Assembly: GCF_034424215.1 (NCBI RefSeq)
Contig: NZ_CP139960.1
Location: 4,774,001 to 4,838,000, forward strand
Direction of reading: 5' to 3'
Origin: Niabella yanshanensis
GTDB taxonomy: Bacteria > Bacteroidota > Bacteroidia > Chitinophagales > Chitinophagaceae
Length of the DNA stretch: 64,000 nt
The position numbers and the translations under genes are program-made. The notes under the pieces were generated by a model. The model did not search any database. It was not told the DNA's origin and worked only from the letters and a program-made list of their open reading frames with translations. Shown piece by piece: positions 34,632-43,349 of this stretch; the first letter of the stretch is position 1, and each line of letters starts with the position of its first letter.

Positions 34632-35000
34632 ATGATACAGCAAGAAAGCAGGTTAAATGTAGCGGATAACAGCGGCGCGAAGGAAGTACTTTGTATTCGT
34701 GTATTGGGCAACAGCGGCCAGCGTTATGCAAGAATTGGCGATAAAATAGTAGTTACCGTTAAGGACGCAATGCCTGCAGCCGGTATTAAAAAAGGTACAG
34801 TTGCGAAAGCGGTTATTGTACGTACTACTAACAAATTACGCCGTAAAGATGGTTCTTACATCCGTTTTGATGACAATGCAGTAGTGATATTGAATGCGGC
34901 AGATGAACCAAGAGGTACACGTATTTTTGGCCCGGTAGCCAGGGAATTACGTGATAAAGGATACATGAAGATTGTATCATTGGCACCAGAGGTATTATAA
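34632..35000 (+). CDS. rplN: 50S ribosomal protein L14
   Basis: 122 residues. It binds 23S rRNA and forms an intersubunit bridge. Start [29 protein letters not shown] and end [23 protein letters not shown] are typical. Confidence 0.98.
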   Translation: MIQQESRLNVADNSGAKEVLCIRVLGNSGQRYARIGDKIVVTVKDAMPAAGIKKGTVAKAVIVRTTNKLRRKDGSYIRFDDNAVVILNAADEPRGTRIFGPVARELRDKGYMKIVSLAPEVL

Positions 35001-35006
35001 ATAAAT

Positions 35007-35107
35007 AGCTAATTAGCCGGTGAGCTAATGTGCTAATGAAAGTTCGAATAAATTTTATGTGTATAATTGGCTAATCGGCTCATTATCACATTAGCAAATT
35101 AATTTAA
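35007..35107. repeat. Heptad-phased two-arm spacer, rplN-rplX
   Basis: The left arm, from agctaat at 35007 to atgtgct at 35034, and the right arm, from attggct at 35066 to gcaaatt at 35100, each read as four to five 7-bp words. The arms are partly complementary (GCTAAT/ATTAGC and TGAGC/GCTCA), giving an imperfect hairpin that fills the gap. Confidence 0.65.
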
Positions 35108-35108
35108 A

Positions 35109-35444
35109 ATGAGCAACAGATTTAAACCCAAGTACAACATTAAAAAAGGCGACCAGGTGGTTGTGATTACTGGTGCGGATAAAGATAGAACCAAACCACG
35201 CCTAGTAAAAGAAGTATTGGTAGACGAAGGTAAAGTATTGGTAGAAGGTGTTAATATCAAAACACGTCATACCAAACCTTCTGCGCAAAATACTAAAGGT
35301 GGTATCGTTAAAAGCGAAGCTCCTATTAATATCAGCAACGTTATGTTATGGGATGCTAAAGCAAAAGCGCCGTCTAAAGTAAGACGTGAGCGCGAAAACG
35401 GTAAAACTGCCCGCGTATTTAAAAAATCGGGTGAAAAAATTTAA
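35109..35444 (+). CDS. rplX: 50S ribosomal protein L24
   Basis: 111 residues. It is an assembly initiator of the 50S. The KOW motif lies in NIKKGDQVVVITGADKDRTKPRLV, followed by VNIKTRHTKPSAQNTKGGIV. Confidence 0.97.
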   Translation: MSNRFKPKYNIKKGDQVVVITGADKDRTKPRLVKEVLVDEGKVLVEGVNIKTRHTKPSAQNTKGGIVKSEAPINISNVMLWDAKAKAPSKVRRERENGKTARVFKKSGEKI

Positions 35445-35470
35445 TCCCAGTCTGCCGCCAGGCAGGATTA
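35444..35470. repeat. GC palindrome, rplX-rplE
   Basis: TCTGCC-GCCA-GGCAGG with outer AATCC/GGATT pairs, immediately after the rplX stop. Same palindrome family as 32232, 36433 and 38628. Confidence 0.7.
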
Positions 35471-35495
35471 TATCGATTAAAACAACAAAAAGATC

Positions 35496-36071
35496 ATGAG
35501 CACAAATACATATACTCCAAGGTTGGCAACAAAATATAAAAGCGAAGTAGCGCCTGCTTTGGTTAAAAAGTTTGCTTACAAAAGTGTAATGCAGGCTCCC
35601 AAGCTTGAAAAAATTTGCGTAAACCGCGGTGTAAACGGTGCTGTTACCGATAAAAAGCTGGTTGATGTTGCAGTAGAAGAGCTGACAACCATCACTGGTC
35701 AGAAAGCGGTAATCACACAGTCCAAAAAAGACATCTCTAACTTTAAACTTCGTAAGGCTATGCCAATCGGTGCAAGGGTGACTTTGCGCGGAGAAAAAAT
35801 GTACGAGTTTTTGGATAGGCTGATTTCTGTGGCGCTGCCTCGTGTACGTGATTTTAAAGGTATCAACGAAAAATCTTTCGACGGTCGTGGTAACTATACA
35901 ATGGGTGTTACTGAACAAATCATTTTCCCTGAAATTGATATTGACAAAGTAAACAAGATCACTGGTATGGATATTACTTTCGTAACTACAGCTCAAACTG
36001 ATGAAGAAGCTTACGAACTGTTGAAAGAATTAGGCATGCCTTTCAAAAATATTAAAAGAAACGCTGAGTAA
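35496..36071 (+). CDS. rplE: 50S ribosomal protein L5
   Basis: 191 residues. It binds 5S rRNA. Marks: [49 protein letters not shown] and [18 protein letters not shown]. rpsN follows after 23 bp. Confidence 0.98.
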   Translation: MSTNTYTPRLATKYKSEVAPALVKKFAYKSVMQAPKLEKICVNRGVNGAVTDKKLVDVAVEELTTITGQKAVITQSKKDISNFKLRKAMPIGARVTLRGEKMYEFLDRLISVALPRVRDFKGINEKSFDGRGNYTMGVTEQIIFPEIDIDKVNKITGMDITFVTTAQTDEEAYELLKELGMPFKNIKRNAE

Positions 36072-36094
36072 TTAATAAAACTGAATAATATAAA

Positions 36095-36364
36095 ATGGCA
36101 AAAACTTCAATAAAAGCCCGTCAGCTAAAAAGAGAAAAATTAGTTGAGCAGTATGCGGCTAAAAGAGAAGAGTTGAAACAAGCCGGTGATTATGCCGCTT
36201 TAGATAAGCTTCCCAAGAACTCATCTAAAGTACGTCTTAAAAACCGTTGCCAGCTTACTGGTCGTCCTAAAGGTTATGTTCGCTACTTTGGCATCTCCAG
36301 GGTTGCTTTGAGAGACATGGCTTTGAACGGGAAAATTCCAGGACTTAAAAAAGCCAGCTGGTAA
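36095..36364 (+). CDS. rpsN: 30S ribosomal protein S14 (zinc-free type)
   Basis: 89 residues. The C-terminal [27 protein letters not shown] is the S14 core. Only one Cys is present, so this is the C-minus form that does not bind zinc. Start [18 protein letters not shown]. Confidence 0.97.
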   Translation: MAKTSIKARQLKREKLVEQYAAKREELKQAGDYAALDKLPKNSSKVRLKNRCQLTGRPKGYVRYFGISRVALRDMALNGKIPGLKKASW

Positions 36365-36453
36365 TTGATTTCGAATATTGAATATTGATTATTTAATATT
36401 TACCGACCAACAAATAAATATTAAATCTACAACCTGCCTGTCGGCAGACAGGT
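36364..36453. repeat. Heptad array plus GC palindrome, rpsN-rpsH
   Basis: From the rpsN stop codon, 7-bp words such as tcgaata, ttgaata, ttgatta, tttaata run in phase to about 36398. Then comes the palindrome CCTGCCTGTCGGCAGACAGG (36433-36452), flanked by ttaaatct and cttaaata. Confidence 0.75.
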
Positions 36454-36467
36454 CTTAAATATAGATT

Positions 36468-36866
36468 ATGGTAACAGATCCAATAGCAGATTTCTTAACA
36501 AGAATACGTAACGCGCAAATGGCGGGTCACCGTGTGGTTGATATTCCTGCATCTAACCTGAAAAAACGCATGACTGAGATCTTGTACAGACAAGGTTACA
36601 TCCTGAAGTATAAATTTGAGGATGACAGCAAACAAGGCGTTATTAAAATTGCGTTGAAATACGATGCAGATACCAAACAGCCTGCTATCCAGAGCCTGGA
36701 AAGAGTAAGCCGTCCGGGTTTGCGTCAGTACGCAAAACCTGCGGAGATCCGCAGAGTAAAAAACGGTTTGGGTGTAGCTATCCTGTCTACTTCTAAAGGA
36801 GTAATGACTGATAAGGAAGCGAAAGCTCAAAACGTAGGCGGAGAAGTTCTTTGCTACATTTACTAA
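36468..36866 (+). CDS. rpsH: 30S ribosomal protein S8
   Basis: 132 residues. It organises the 16S central domain; E. coli S8 also represses the spc operon. Start VTDPIADFLTRIRNAQMAGH and end STSKGVMTDKEAKAQNVGGEVLCYIY are canonical. A 151-bp gap without a recognisable gene separates it from rplF. Confidence 0.98.
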   Translation: MVTDPIADFLTRIRNAQMAGHRVVDIPASNLKKRMTEILYRQGYILKYKFEDDSKQGVIKIALKYDADTKQPAIQSLERVSRPGLRQYAKPAEIRRVKNGLGVAILSTSKGVMTDKEAKAQNVGGEVLCYIY

Positions 36867-37017
36867 TCGTAAATATAAGATGACCTGGAATGAAGAAAAT
36901 GGTTTCAGGTTATCTCTAAAAATAAAATTGAGTGACAATCTAAGTTCTCTATACGGAAACTGAACACGGTCAATCTACATTTTCAAACTATTAAATAATA
37001 ATTTTCAAAAAGAAATT

Positions 37018-37572
37018 ATGTCACGTATAGGAAAAAAAATCATCACTGTTCCGGATGGAGTAACAGTGCAAGTGAGTAGCGATAACGTAGTTACTGTAAA
37101 AGGAAAAAAAGGTGAGCTGAAGCAAGCTATTAATCCGGATATTAAAGTAGAGGTAAAAGATGGTCAGCTTACTGTAAGCCGTCCTTCTGACCAGATCCAG
37201 CATCGTGCCCAGCATGGTTTATACCGCGCTTTATTGGCTAACCTGGTTCAGGGTGTAACTGAAGGTTTCGAAAAGAAACTGGAATTAGTGGGTGTGGGTT
37301 ATAAAGCTACGAACCAGGGAAATTTGTTAGATCTTTCTTTAGGTTACTCTCACAATATCCTGGTAGAAGTTCCAAGCGAGCTGACACTAGCTACAGAGCA
37401 ACTGAAAGGGCAGAACCCGATTATTACTATTTCTGGCAGCGATAAGCAATTGGTAGGTGCGGTATGTGCAAAAATCCGCAGCCTGCGCAAGCCAGAGCCT
37501 TACAAAGGAAAAGGTGTTCGCTTTGTTGGTGAGATTGTAAGGAAAAAAGCTGGTAAATCGGCTGGTAAATAA
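37018..37572 (+). CDS. rplF: 50S ribosomal protein L6
   Basis: 184 residues. It sits by the sarcin-ricin loop. Marks: MSRIGKKIITVPDGVTV, LELVGVGYKA and the C-terminal RKPEPYKGKGVRFVGEIVRKKAGK. Confidence 0.98.
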   Translation: MSRIGKKIITVPDGVTVQVSSDNVVTVKGKKGELKQAINPDIKVEVKDGQLTVSRPSDQIQHRAQHGLYRALLANLVQGVTEGFEKKLELVGVGYKATNQGNLLDLSLGYSHNILVEVPSELTLATEQLKGQNPIITISGSDKQLVGAVCAKIRSLRKPEPYKGKGVRFVGEIVRKKAGKSAGK

Positions 37573-37579
37573 ATCATTT

Positions 37580-37621
37580 AATGTTTAAAGTTCAATGTTG
37601 AATGTTGAACTTTAAACTCCA
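37580..37621. repeat. Heptad-phased palindromic array, rplF-rplR
   Basis: Six words in exact phase: aatgttt, aaagttc, aatgttg, aatgttg, aacttta, aactcca. The outer words are mutually complementary (GTTTAAAGTTCA against TGAACTTTAAAC), so the array forms a hairpin. Confidence 0.85.
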
Positions 37622-37659
37622 AAATATTCCTGGCAGCATCAGGACAAAAATATAAAAAG

Positions 37660-38016
37660 ATGTCAAACGTAAAATCATTAAGAAGACTTAAGATTCGCCA
37701 CACTATCCGTAGAAAAATCAGTGGTACTGCGCAGAAGCCGAGATTAGCTATATTTCGCAGCAATACTGATATCTATGCTCAGTTGATTGATGACAGCAAA
37801 GGTGTTACCATTGCTGCAGCTTCTTCAAAAGATAAAGATATCAAAGCTCAAAGCGGTACTAAAAGCGAAAAAAGCAAATTAGTAGGTGCAGCGCTTGCAC
37901 GCAAAGCCGGCGAGCTGAATGTAAAAGATGTGGTTTTTGATCGTGGCGGATATTTGTACCATGGCCGTGTGAAAGCGGTAGCTGAAGGTGCAAGAGAAGG
38001 TGGTCTTCAATTTTAA
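37660..38016 (+). CDS. rplR: 50S ribosomal protein L18
   Basis: 118 residues. It binds 5S rRNA. Marks: [29 protein letters not shown] and [27 protein letters not shown]. Confidence 0.98.
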   Translation: MSNVKSLRRLKIRHTIRRKISGTAQKPRLAIFRSNTDIYAQLIDDSKGVTIAAASSKDKDIKAQSGTKSEKSKLVGAALARKAGELNVKDVVFDRGGYLYHGRVKAVAEGAREGGLQF

Positions 38017-38043
38017 TAAATACTATAATTCTAAATAGATATA

Positions 38044-38562
38044 ATGTCAACAGTTACGTACAACAAAGTAAAAGCAAACGATCTTGAGTTAAAAGACAAG
38101 GTGGTCGCTATTAACCGTGTGGTAAAAACTACAAAAGGTGGCCGTGCTTTTAGTTTTTCAGCTTTAGTAGTAGTAGGCGATGGTAATGGTGTTGTAGGCC
38201 ATGGTTTGGGTAAAGCTAAAGAGGTTCAGGAAGCTATTACAAAAGGTATTGAAGATGCCAAAAAAAACCTGATCAAAGTTCCTATTTTGAAAGGTACTAT
38301 TCCTCACGACCAATGGTGCAAAGATGGTGCAGCTAAAGTAATGATTTTACCAGCTACACCGGGTACCGGAGTAATCGCAGGAGGTTCTATGCGTGCTGTT
38401 TTGGAAGCTGCCGGTGTACATGATGTATTAGCAAAGTCTTTGGGTTCTGCTAACCCTCATAACGTGGTAAAAGCTACATTCAAAGCTTTAGCTATGTTAC
38501 GTGAGCCGGTAACTATCGCAAAAACCCGCAACTTAGGTTTAAAGAAAGTATTTCAAGGTTAA
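38044..38562 (+). CDS. rpsE: 30S ribosomal protein S5
   Basis: 172 residues. It helps decoding fidelity. Marks: [38 protein letters not shown] and [17 protein letters not shown]. Confidence 0.98.
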   Translation: MSTVTYNKVKANDLELKDKVVAINRVVKTTKGGRAFSFSALVVVGDGNGVVGHGLGKAKEVQEAITKGIEDAKKNLIKVPILKGTIPHDQWCKDGAAKVMILPATPGTGVIAGGSMRAVLEAAGVHDVLAKSLGSANPHNVVKATFKALAMLREPVTIAKTRNLGLKKVFQG

Positions 38563-38570
38563 TATTGTTT

Positions 38571-38647
38571 GAAGTTAGATGTTTAAAGTTCAATGTTTTG
38601 TAACGACTTTAAGCTTTCAACTTTGAATCTGTCTGCCGACAGGCAGG
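38571..38647. repeat. Heptad array plus GC palindrome, rpsE-rpmD
   Basis: Eight words in phase from gaagtta at 38571 to actttga at 38126+500 (38120-38126 of the last word lies at 38620-38626). The left four and right three words are complementary (TTAAAGT/ACTTTAA). The palindrome TCTGTCTGCCGACAGGCAGG follows at 38628-38647, and ttaaacat after it can pair back to ATGTTTAA at 38579. Confidence 0.8.
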
Positions 38648-38664
38648 CCTTAAACATATTCGAA

Positions 38665-38844
38665 ATGAAAAAAGTAAAAATAACATTAGTAAAAAGCCCT
38701 ATCGATCGCCCGGAAAGACAAAAGCTTACTTTGCAGGCTTTGGGCTTAAACAAAACTAACAGCAGTAAGGAAGTTGAAGCTACTCCACAGGTGCTTGGTA
38801 TGATCCGCAAGGTGGAGCACATGCTGAAAGTAGAAGAAATCTAA
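38665..38844 (+). CDS. rpmD: 50S ribosomal protein L30
   Basis: 59 residues from ATG 38665, the family length. KKVKITLVKSPIDRPERQKLTLQALGL and the HML end are typical. Upstream in-frame codons run through the palindrome repeat and were excluded. Confidence 0.96.
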   Translation: MKKVKITLVKSPIDRPERQKLTLQALGLNKTNSSKEVEATPQVLGMIRKVEHMLKVEEI

Positions 38845-38885
38845 TATTTTCCATAGTAAATGTAGAATTTGAAGTGTAAGTGTTA

Positions 38886-38893
38886 TACATTTG
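38886..38893 (+). promoter_or_regulatory. Possible internal -7 box (TACATTTG) before rplO
   Basis: Exact TAnnTTTG in the rpmD-rplO gap. TTTG at 38868-38871 is only 14 bp upstream of it rather than 19, so an internal promoter is uncertain. Confidence 0.35.
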
Positions 38894-38969
38894 CATCCTT
38901 AAAATTCTACATTTATCATTTTAAGAAGCGAGCCTCGGCTTTGGGGCGTAAGTTTTAAAAAAGCAAATA

Positions 38970-39419
38970 ATGAAATTACATGAATTAAGACCTGCAAAAG
39001 GTTCTACTCACAAGGAAAAAAGAATTGGTCGTGGTGAAGGTAGCGGCTACGGTGGTACCTCAACAAAAGGTAACAAAGGTGGTCAAAGCCGTGCCGGTTA
39101 CAAAAGCAAAATGGCGCATGAAGGCGGTCAGATGCCTATCCAACGTCGTGTGCCTAAAAGAGGGTTCAAAAATCCTAATAAGATCACTTATAAAGTATTC
39201 AACGTAGGTCAGTTTGATCACTATGCTGAGGTTTACGGTTTAACTGATTTTACTTTTGACAGTCTTTATCAAATTGGTGCTGTAGCTAAAACTGATAAAG
39301 TTAAAGTTTTGGGTACAGGGGAATTGAAAGGTAAGTTCAGCTTTAAAGTGCACGCAATAAGCGAAAAAGCTAAGTCGATTATTGAGGCAGCCGGCGGAAC
39401 AATAGAGATTTTAAATTAA
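38970..39419 (+). CDS. rplO: 50S ribosomal protein L15
   Basis: 149 residues. Late 50S assembly protein. Marks: MKLHELRPAKGSTHKEKRIGRGEGSGYGGTSTKGNKGGQSRAG and GGQMPIQRRVPKRGFKN-type segments. Confidence 0.98.
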   Translation: MKLHELRPAKGSTHKEKRIGRGEGSGYGGTSTKGNKGGQSRAGYKSKMAHEGGQMPIQRRVPKRGFKNPNKITYKVFNVGQFDHYAEVYGLTDFTFDSLYQIGAVAKTDKVKVLGTGELKGKFSFKVHAISEKAKSIIEAAGGTIEILN

Positions 39420-39435
39420 TTCTGATAAATATATT

Positions 39436-39540
39436 TGACGCACCAGTCGGGTGCGTCATTTGATTTTGACGGTTGTTTAAGTAAGATGAAACTTCTTCGA
39501 AGTTTCTCTTGTCCGCAGGACTCTTCCGGAGACCGGGTAT
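39436..39540 (+). promoter_or_regulatory. Hairpin-rich leader upstream of secY
   Basis: TGACGCACC pairs with GGTGCGTCA (39436-39458) and is followed by a weak T-rich stretch; then GAAACTTC-TTC-GAAGTTTC (39488-39506) and GTCC-GCA-GGAC. The first hairpin could be a partial terminator between rplO and secY; the others are of unknown role. Confidence 0.45.
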
Positions 39541-39567
39541 CAATAAAAATTATTCAAGAGAAATCAG

Positions 39568-40908
39568 GTGAAAAAATTTATACAAACATTAAAGAATATC
39601 TGGAGCATTGAAGAGTTAAGGAGTAAGATTCTTTTCACTTTATTGCTTGTAGCTGTTTACAGGTTGGGTGCACATATCACCTTGCCTGGAATCAATCCAA
39701 TTGCTTTAGAACAACTGAGTAAATCTCAGTCTCAGAACGGGATCCTCGATCTGATCAATACTTTTGCCGGTGGTGCTTTTAATATGGCATCTATTTTTGC
39801 GTTAGGTATTATGCCTTACATTACTGCCTCTATTTTCGTGCAGTTGATGACCGTGCTGGTACCCACTTTCCAGAAAATGCAGAAAGAAGGAGAAAGTGGT
39901 CGTAAAAAGATCAACCAACTAACGCGTTATATCACTGTATTAGTTACTGTCGTACAGGCTTTCGCTTATGTAGCTTATTTGCGTCAAACCTCAGGACCTG
40001 CTATTGTTCCGGGTTTTGGCGCAGCTTACTTTACACTGACAACGGTTGTGGTTTTAACCGCAGGTACTTTGTTCGTGATGTGGTTGGGTGAAAAAATAAC
40101 TGATAAGGGTTTGGGTAACGGTACCTCCCTTATTATTATGATGGGTATCCTTGCGCGCTTGCCACAGGCCTTTGCACAAGAACTATCTTTCCGTTCAGAG
40201 CGTACTGGTGATATCCTTATTTTTATTATAGAGATCGCAGTATACATCGCTATTAACATGGGTTGTATTTTATTGATCCAGGCAGTAAGGAAGGTACCGG
40301 TTAACTATGCTAAACAAATTGTCGGTAACAGGCAGTTTGGTGGTGCGCGTCAGTTCTTACCTCTAAAGGTGAACAGCGCGGGTGTAATGCCAATTATCTT
40401 CGCTCAGGCTATTTTATTTATCCCTACATTATTTACTTTAGGTAAAAATGGCGGCGATCTGGGACGTATGTTTACAGATCACACGAGTGGCTGGTATATG
40501 TTGATTTACTCCGTAGTGGTAATCGGCTTTACTTTCCTTTACACAGCGTTGATCTTTAATCCTAAACAGATATCTGACAATCTAAAGCAGAATAATGGGT
40601 TTATCCCGGGTGTAAAACCTGGTCAACCTACTACAGATTACATTGGTAGCATCATGGATAGAATCACCTTCCCGGGAGCAGTAATGCTGGCCTTTATCGG
40701 TATTCTTCCCGGTTTGATCCAGTTATTATTTGGTATGACCCAGGCTTTCTCTATGTTCTTTGGTGGTACATCATTGTTGATCATGGTGGGTGTGGTTTTA
40801 GATACACTTCAGCAAATCGAAACGCAGTTGATGATGCGCCAGTACGATGGGTTAATGAAAGGTGGTCGTATCCAGGGCAGACAAACCAGCTCTGCTGTAC
40901 AGATTTAA
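39568..40908 (+). CDS. secY: Protein translocase subunit SecY
   Basis: 446 residues from GTG 39568 (no ATG gives the family N-terminus KKFIQTLKNIWSIEELRSKILFTL). It is the ten-helix core channel of Sec export. Plug region LNTFAGGAFNMASIFALGIMPYI and the cytoplasmic loop FNPKQISDNLKQNNGFIPGVKPG that contacts SecA/ribosome are intact. It ends at a terminator. Confidence 0.97.
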   Translation: MKKFIQTLKNIWSIEELRSKILFTLLLVAVYRLGAHITLPGINPIALEQLSKSQSQNGILDLINTFAGGAFNMASIFALGIMPYITASIFVQLMTVLVPTFQKMQKEGESGRKKINQLTRYITVLVTVVQAFAYVAYLRQTSGPAIVPGFGAAYFTLTTVVVLTAGTLFVMWLGEKITDKGLGNGTSLIIMMGILARLPQAFAQELSFRSERTGDILIFIIEIAVYIAINMGCILLIQAVRKVPVNYAKQIVGNRQFGGARQFLPLKVNSAGVMPIIFAQAILFIPTLFTLGKNGGDLGRMFTDHTSGWYMLIYSVVVIGFTFLYTALIFNPKQISDNLKQNNGFIPGVKPGQPTTDYIGSIMDRITFPGAVMLAFIGILPGLIQLLFGMTQAFSMFFGGTSLLIMVGVVLDTLQQIETQLMMRQYDGLMKGGRIQGRQTSSAVQI

Positions 40909-40934
40909 CCAGCACATCCAATTTATTAAAATAC

Positions 40935-40960
40935 AAACCCGGTTTTACCGGGTTTTTTTA
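40935..40960 (+). terminator. Rho-independent terminator between secY and map
   Basis: AACCCGG pairs with CCGGGTT around TTTTA, followed by seven T. It ends 15 bp before the map ATG, so map may depend on readthrough or a promoter inside the hairpin. Confidence 0.85.
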
Positions 40961-40975
40961 TGAACTTTGCAGGCT

Positions 40976-41776
40976 ATGATTATTATCAAAACAGATGAAC
41001 AGGTAGAGCTGATGCGAAAAAGCGCATTAATGGTAAGCCAGACTTTAACTGAAGTGGCAAAAATGCTGAAACCTGGTATCACTACTTTGTCTTTAGATGA
41101 GTTTATAGGAGATTACATTAAAGATCATAATGGTGTCCCTTCTTTTTTAAACTATCACGGATATCCCTTCAATTCCTGCATTTCGGTTAACGATGTGGTA
41201 GTACATGGATTTCCTAATAAGAATGAATTAAAGGATGGGGATGTGGTTTCTATAGATGTAGGTATCATTCTCAATAAATGGCATGGTGATCATGCCTATA
41301 CTTTTGTAATAGGCGAAGTAGCTGAAGATATACAACAATTAGTTAGGGTAACCAAGGAATCGCTTTATAAGGGTATTGAAAAAGCGGTTAGCGGTAATTT
41401 TATCGGAGACCTGGCTTTTGCCATCCAGGAGCATACGGAGAAAAAACATGGTTATGGCGTAGTAAGGGAATTAGTGGGGCATGGACTTGGACAAAGTATG
41501 CATGAAGATCCGCAGGTGCCTAACTACGGCAAGCGGGGTAGCGGTAAGAAGCTAAAGTCCGGAATGGTATTGGCTATTGAGCCGATGATCAATATGGGGA
41601 AAAAAGATGTGTTTACTGAATCCGATGGATGGACCATCCGTACAAAAGATGGCAAGCCATCTGTGCATTTTGAACACGACGTATGTGTGAGAAAAGATAA
41701 GGCAGATATACTTTCCAATTATGCGCCTATTGAAGAGGCGGAAAGGAATAATCCTAACTTGTTTGTGTGTGGATAA
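40976..41776 (+). CDS. map: Methionine aminopeptidase, type I
   Basis: 266 residues from ATG 40976. It removes N-terminal Met from nascent proteins. Dimetal ligands are Asp94, Asp105, His169, Glu202 and Glu233 (SIDVG, GDHAYTF, VGHGLGQSMHEDP, AIEPM, HFEHD), with His77 in the substrate pocket. In most relatives infA, rpmJ, rpsM, rpsK, rpsD, rpoA and rplQ follow; none are present here. Confidence 0.97.
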   Translation: MIIIKTDEQVELMRKSALMVSQTLTEVAKMLKPGITTLSLDEFIGDYIKDHNGVPSFLNYHGYPFNSCISVNDVVVHGFPNKNELKDGDVVSIDVGIILNKWHGDHAYTFVIGEVAEDIQQLVRVTKESLYKGIEKAVSGNFIGDLAFAIQEHTEKKHGYGVVRELVGHGLGQSMHEDPQVPNYGKRGSGKKLKSGMVLAIEPMINMGKKDVFTESDGWTIRTKDGKPSVHFEHDVCVRKDKADILSNYAPIEEAERNNPNLFVCG

Positions 41777-41778
41777 TG

Positions 41779-41873
41779 TAAGGTCTATGGTCTGTAGACA
41801 ATGGACGAAGGTCGGAGGGCCGTGCCAGGTCAATAGCGAACTTTAAATCTCAAATTATAAATCAGCAATCCTT
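41779..41873. repeat. Two heptad-phased blocks between map and the flavoprotein gene
   Basis: The first block (41779-41820) has six words such as taaggtc, tatggtc, aatggac, gaaggtc. The second (41839-41873) has aacttta, aatctca, aattata, aatcagc, aatcctt and runs across the place where the flavoprotein must start. Confidence 0.7.
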
Positions 41874-43083
41874 AATTGTAATTGGTGGCGGGGCCGCAGG
41901 TTTTTTCTGCGCTGTTAATGCAGCGAGAATGAATCCGGCCTTAAAAGTTACTATAGTAGAACGTTCTAATAAATTACTATCAAAAGTTAAGGTGAGCGGA
42001 GGGGGGCGCTGTAATGTAACCCATGCCTGTTTTGATAAGGTAGAGATGTCAAAACGGTACCCGAGAGGAGGCAATTTTGTAAAGAAATTATTTCACCGTT
42101 TTTTTACTCATGATACAATAAATTGGTTTAAAGAACGCGGCGTCGAGTTAAAAGCTGAAGCGGATGGCCGTATGTTTCCTGTTACGGATTCTTCTCAAAC
42201 AATTATCGACTGCCTGTTAAGAGAAGCGGATCAATACAACGTGCAGATCAGAATGCATTGCGATATCAAAAGTATAAAGAGCGCTGACAGCGGTTTCCAA
42301 CTCTCAACAGCGAATGATGAAGAACTGACCGCTTCTTATGTATGTGTTGCTACAGGGGGCTTTCCCAAAGCTTCGATGTTTGACTGGTTAACACGAACCG
42401 GGCACAGTTTCTCAGCGCCTGTACCTTCTTTATTTACGTTTAACCTGCCTAAACATCCGGTTACTCAACTGATGGGCGTAAGCGTTCCTGATGCTTTAGT
42501 AAAGATAACAGGTACTAAGCTGCAACAACAGGGGCCGGTGTTGATTACCCATTGGGGACTGAGCGGGCCGGTCGTATTGAAGCTAAGCGCTTATGCAGCC
42601 AGGGACTTGGCCGAAAGAAACTGGGAATTTGACACTATTATTAACTGGGTGCCAAAGTATAATGAGCAGACTTTAAAGGAACATTTTCTGCAATTGCGCA
42701 ATGATAACGGCTCATCGCTTTTGTATCATAAAAACCCTTTTGGATTACCACAACGCCTTTGGGAGTTTTTCTTAAAAGAGTGTAAGATCCCCGAAAGCTG
42801 TCGTCGTGCCGACTTACAGGCCAAACCTCAGAACGAGCTGGTAAAAAAGTTAACCAATTATCTTTTTTCCGTAAAAGGTAAAACGACCTTTAAAGAAGAG
42901 TTTGTTACAGCTGGTGGTATCACATTAAGTGAAATCGATTCCAATACCATGATGAGCAAAAAACGGCCTAATTTATTTTTTGCGGGAGAGGTTATTGATG
43001 TAGATGGCATCACCGGAGGCTATAATTTTCAAAATGCGTGGAGCACAGGGTGGGTAGCGGCACATACAATCGCTGCTATGTAA
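41857..43083 (+). CDS. HI0933-like FAD-dependent oxidoreductase with non-standard start
   Basis: About 408 residues. The Rossmann FAD motif VIGGGAAGFFCAVNAARM is encoded before the first ATG (41929), so the protein must start upstream. Between the in-frame stop at 41779 and 41929 there is no ATG, GTG or TTG; ATA 41857 or ATT 41854 gives the family-length N-terminus. Other marks: SGGGRCNVTHACFD, PLGRMFPVT-type ADGRMFPVTDSSQ, TGGFPKASMF, HWGLSGPVVLKLSA, TAGGITLSEID and FAGEVIDVDGITGGYNFQNAWSTGWVAA. Function in this family is poorly defined. It may be translated weakly or be starting to decay. Confidence 0.8.
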   Translation: MNQQSLIVIGGGAAGFFCAVNAARMNPALKVTIVERSNKLLSKVKVSGGGRCNVTHACFDKVEMSKRYPRGGNFVKKLFHRFFTHDTINWFKERGVELKAEADGRMFPVTDSSQTIIDCLLREADQYNVQIRMHCDIKSIKSADSGFQLSTANDEELTASYVCVATGGFPKASMFDWLTRTGHSFSAPVPSLFTFNLPKHPVTQLMGVSVPDALVKITGTKLQQQGPVLITHWGLSGPVVLKLSAYAARDLAERNWEFDTIINWVPKYNEQTLKEHFLQLRNDNGSSLLYHKNPFGLPQRLWEFFLKECKIPESCRRADLQAKPQNELVKKLTNYLFSVKGKTTFKEEFVTAGGITLSEIDSNTMMSKKRPNLFFAGEVIDVDGITGGYNFQNAWSTGWVAAHTIAAM

Positions 43084-43126
43084 TAATAACCCGACATTAA
43101 TTTTATTGATATGCATCCCGCGGTTT

Positions 43127-43168
43127 GTGGAGGCACAAATTTCAGCATGGCCCCGTCAGTGCCTCCAC
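43127..43168. promoter_or_regulatory. Strong hairpin upstream of the small secreted protein gene
   Basis: GTGGAGGCAC and GTGCCTCCAC are perfect ten-base arms around 22 bases. No T-run follows, so it is not a classic terminator. The rest of the 43084-43349 gap shows no gene. Confidence 0.5.
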
Positions 43169-43349
43169 GGGCTGGGGCGGCCTTATGATATTCTCATCTG
43201 TTTTTCTAAAATGACCTGTCCCTTTTATATCTTTTTGCGGATTGTAAATCAGTTTTAGCGAATCATAATAACTGCCATCATGTTTTTGGGGTTTAAGTGA
43301 AGTTTGTTGGATCAAAATACATTATCAACAAATTTCAAAATTCACGATC

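Noticed and set aside
35346-35996. 216-residue minus-strand frame over rplX/rplE
   Set aside because: Reverse shadow of conserved ribosomal genes; no independent start signal.
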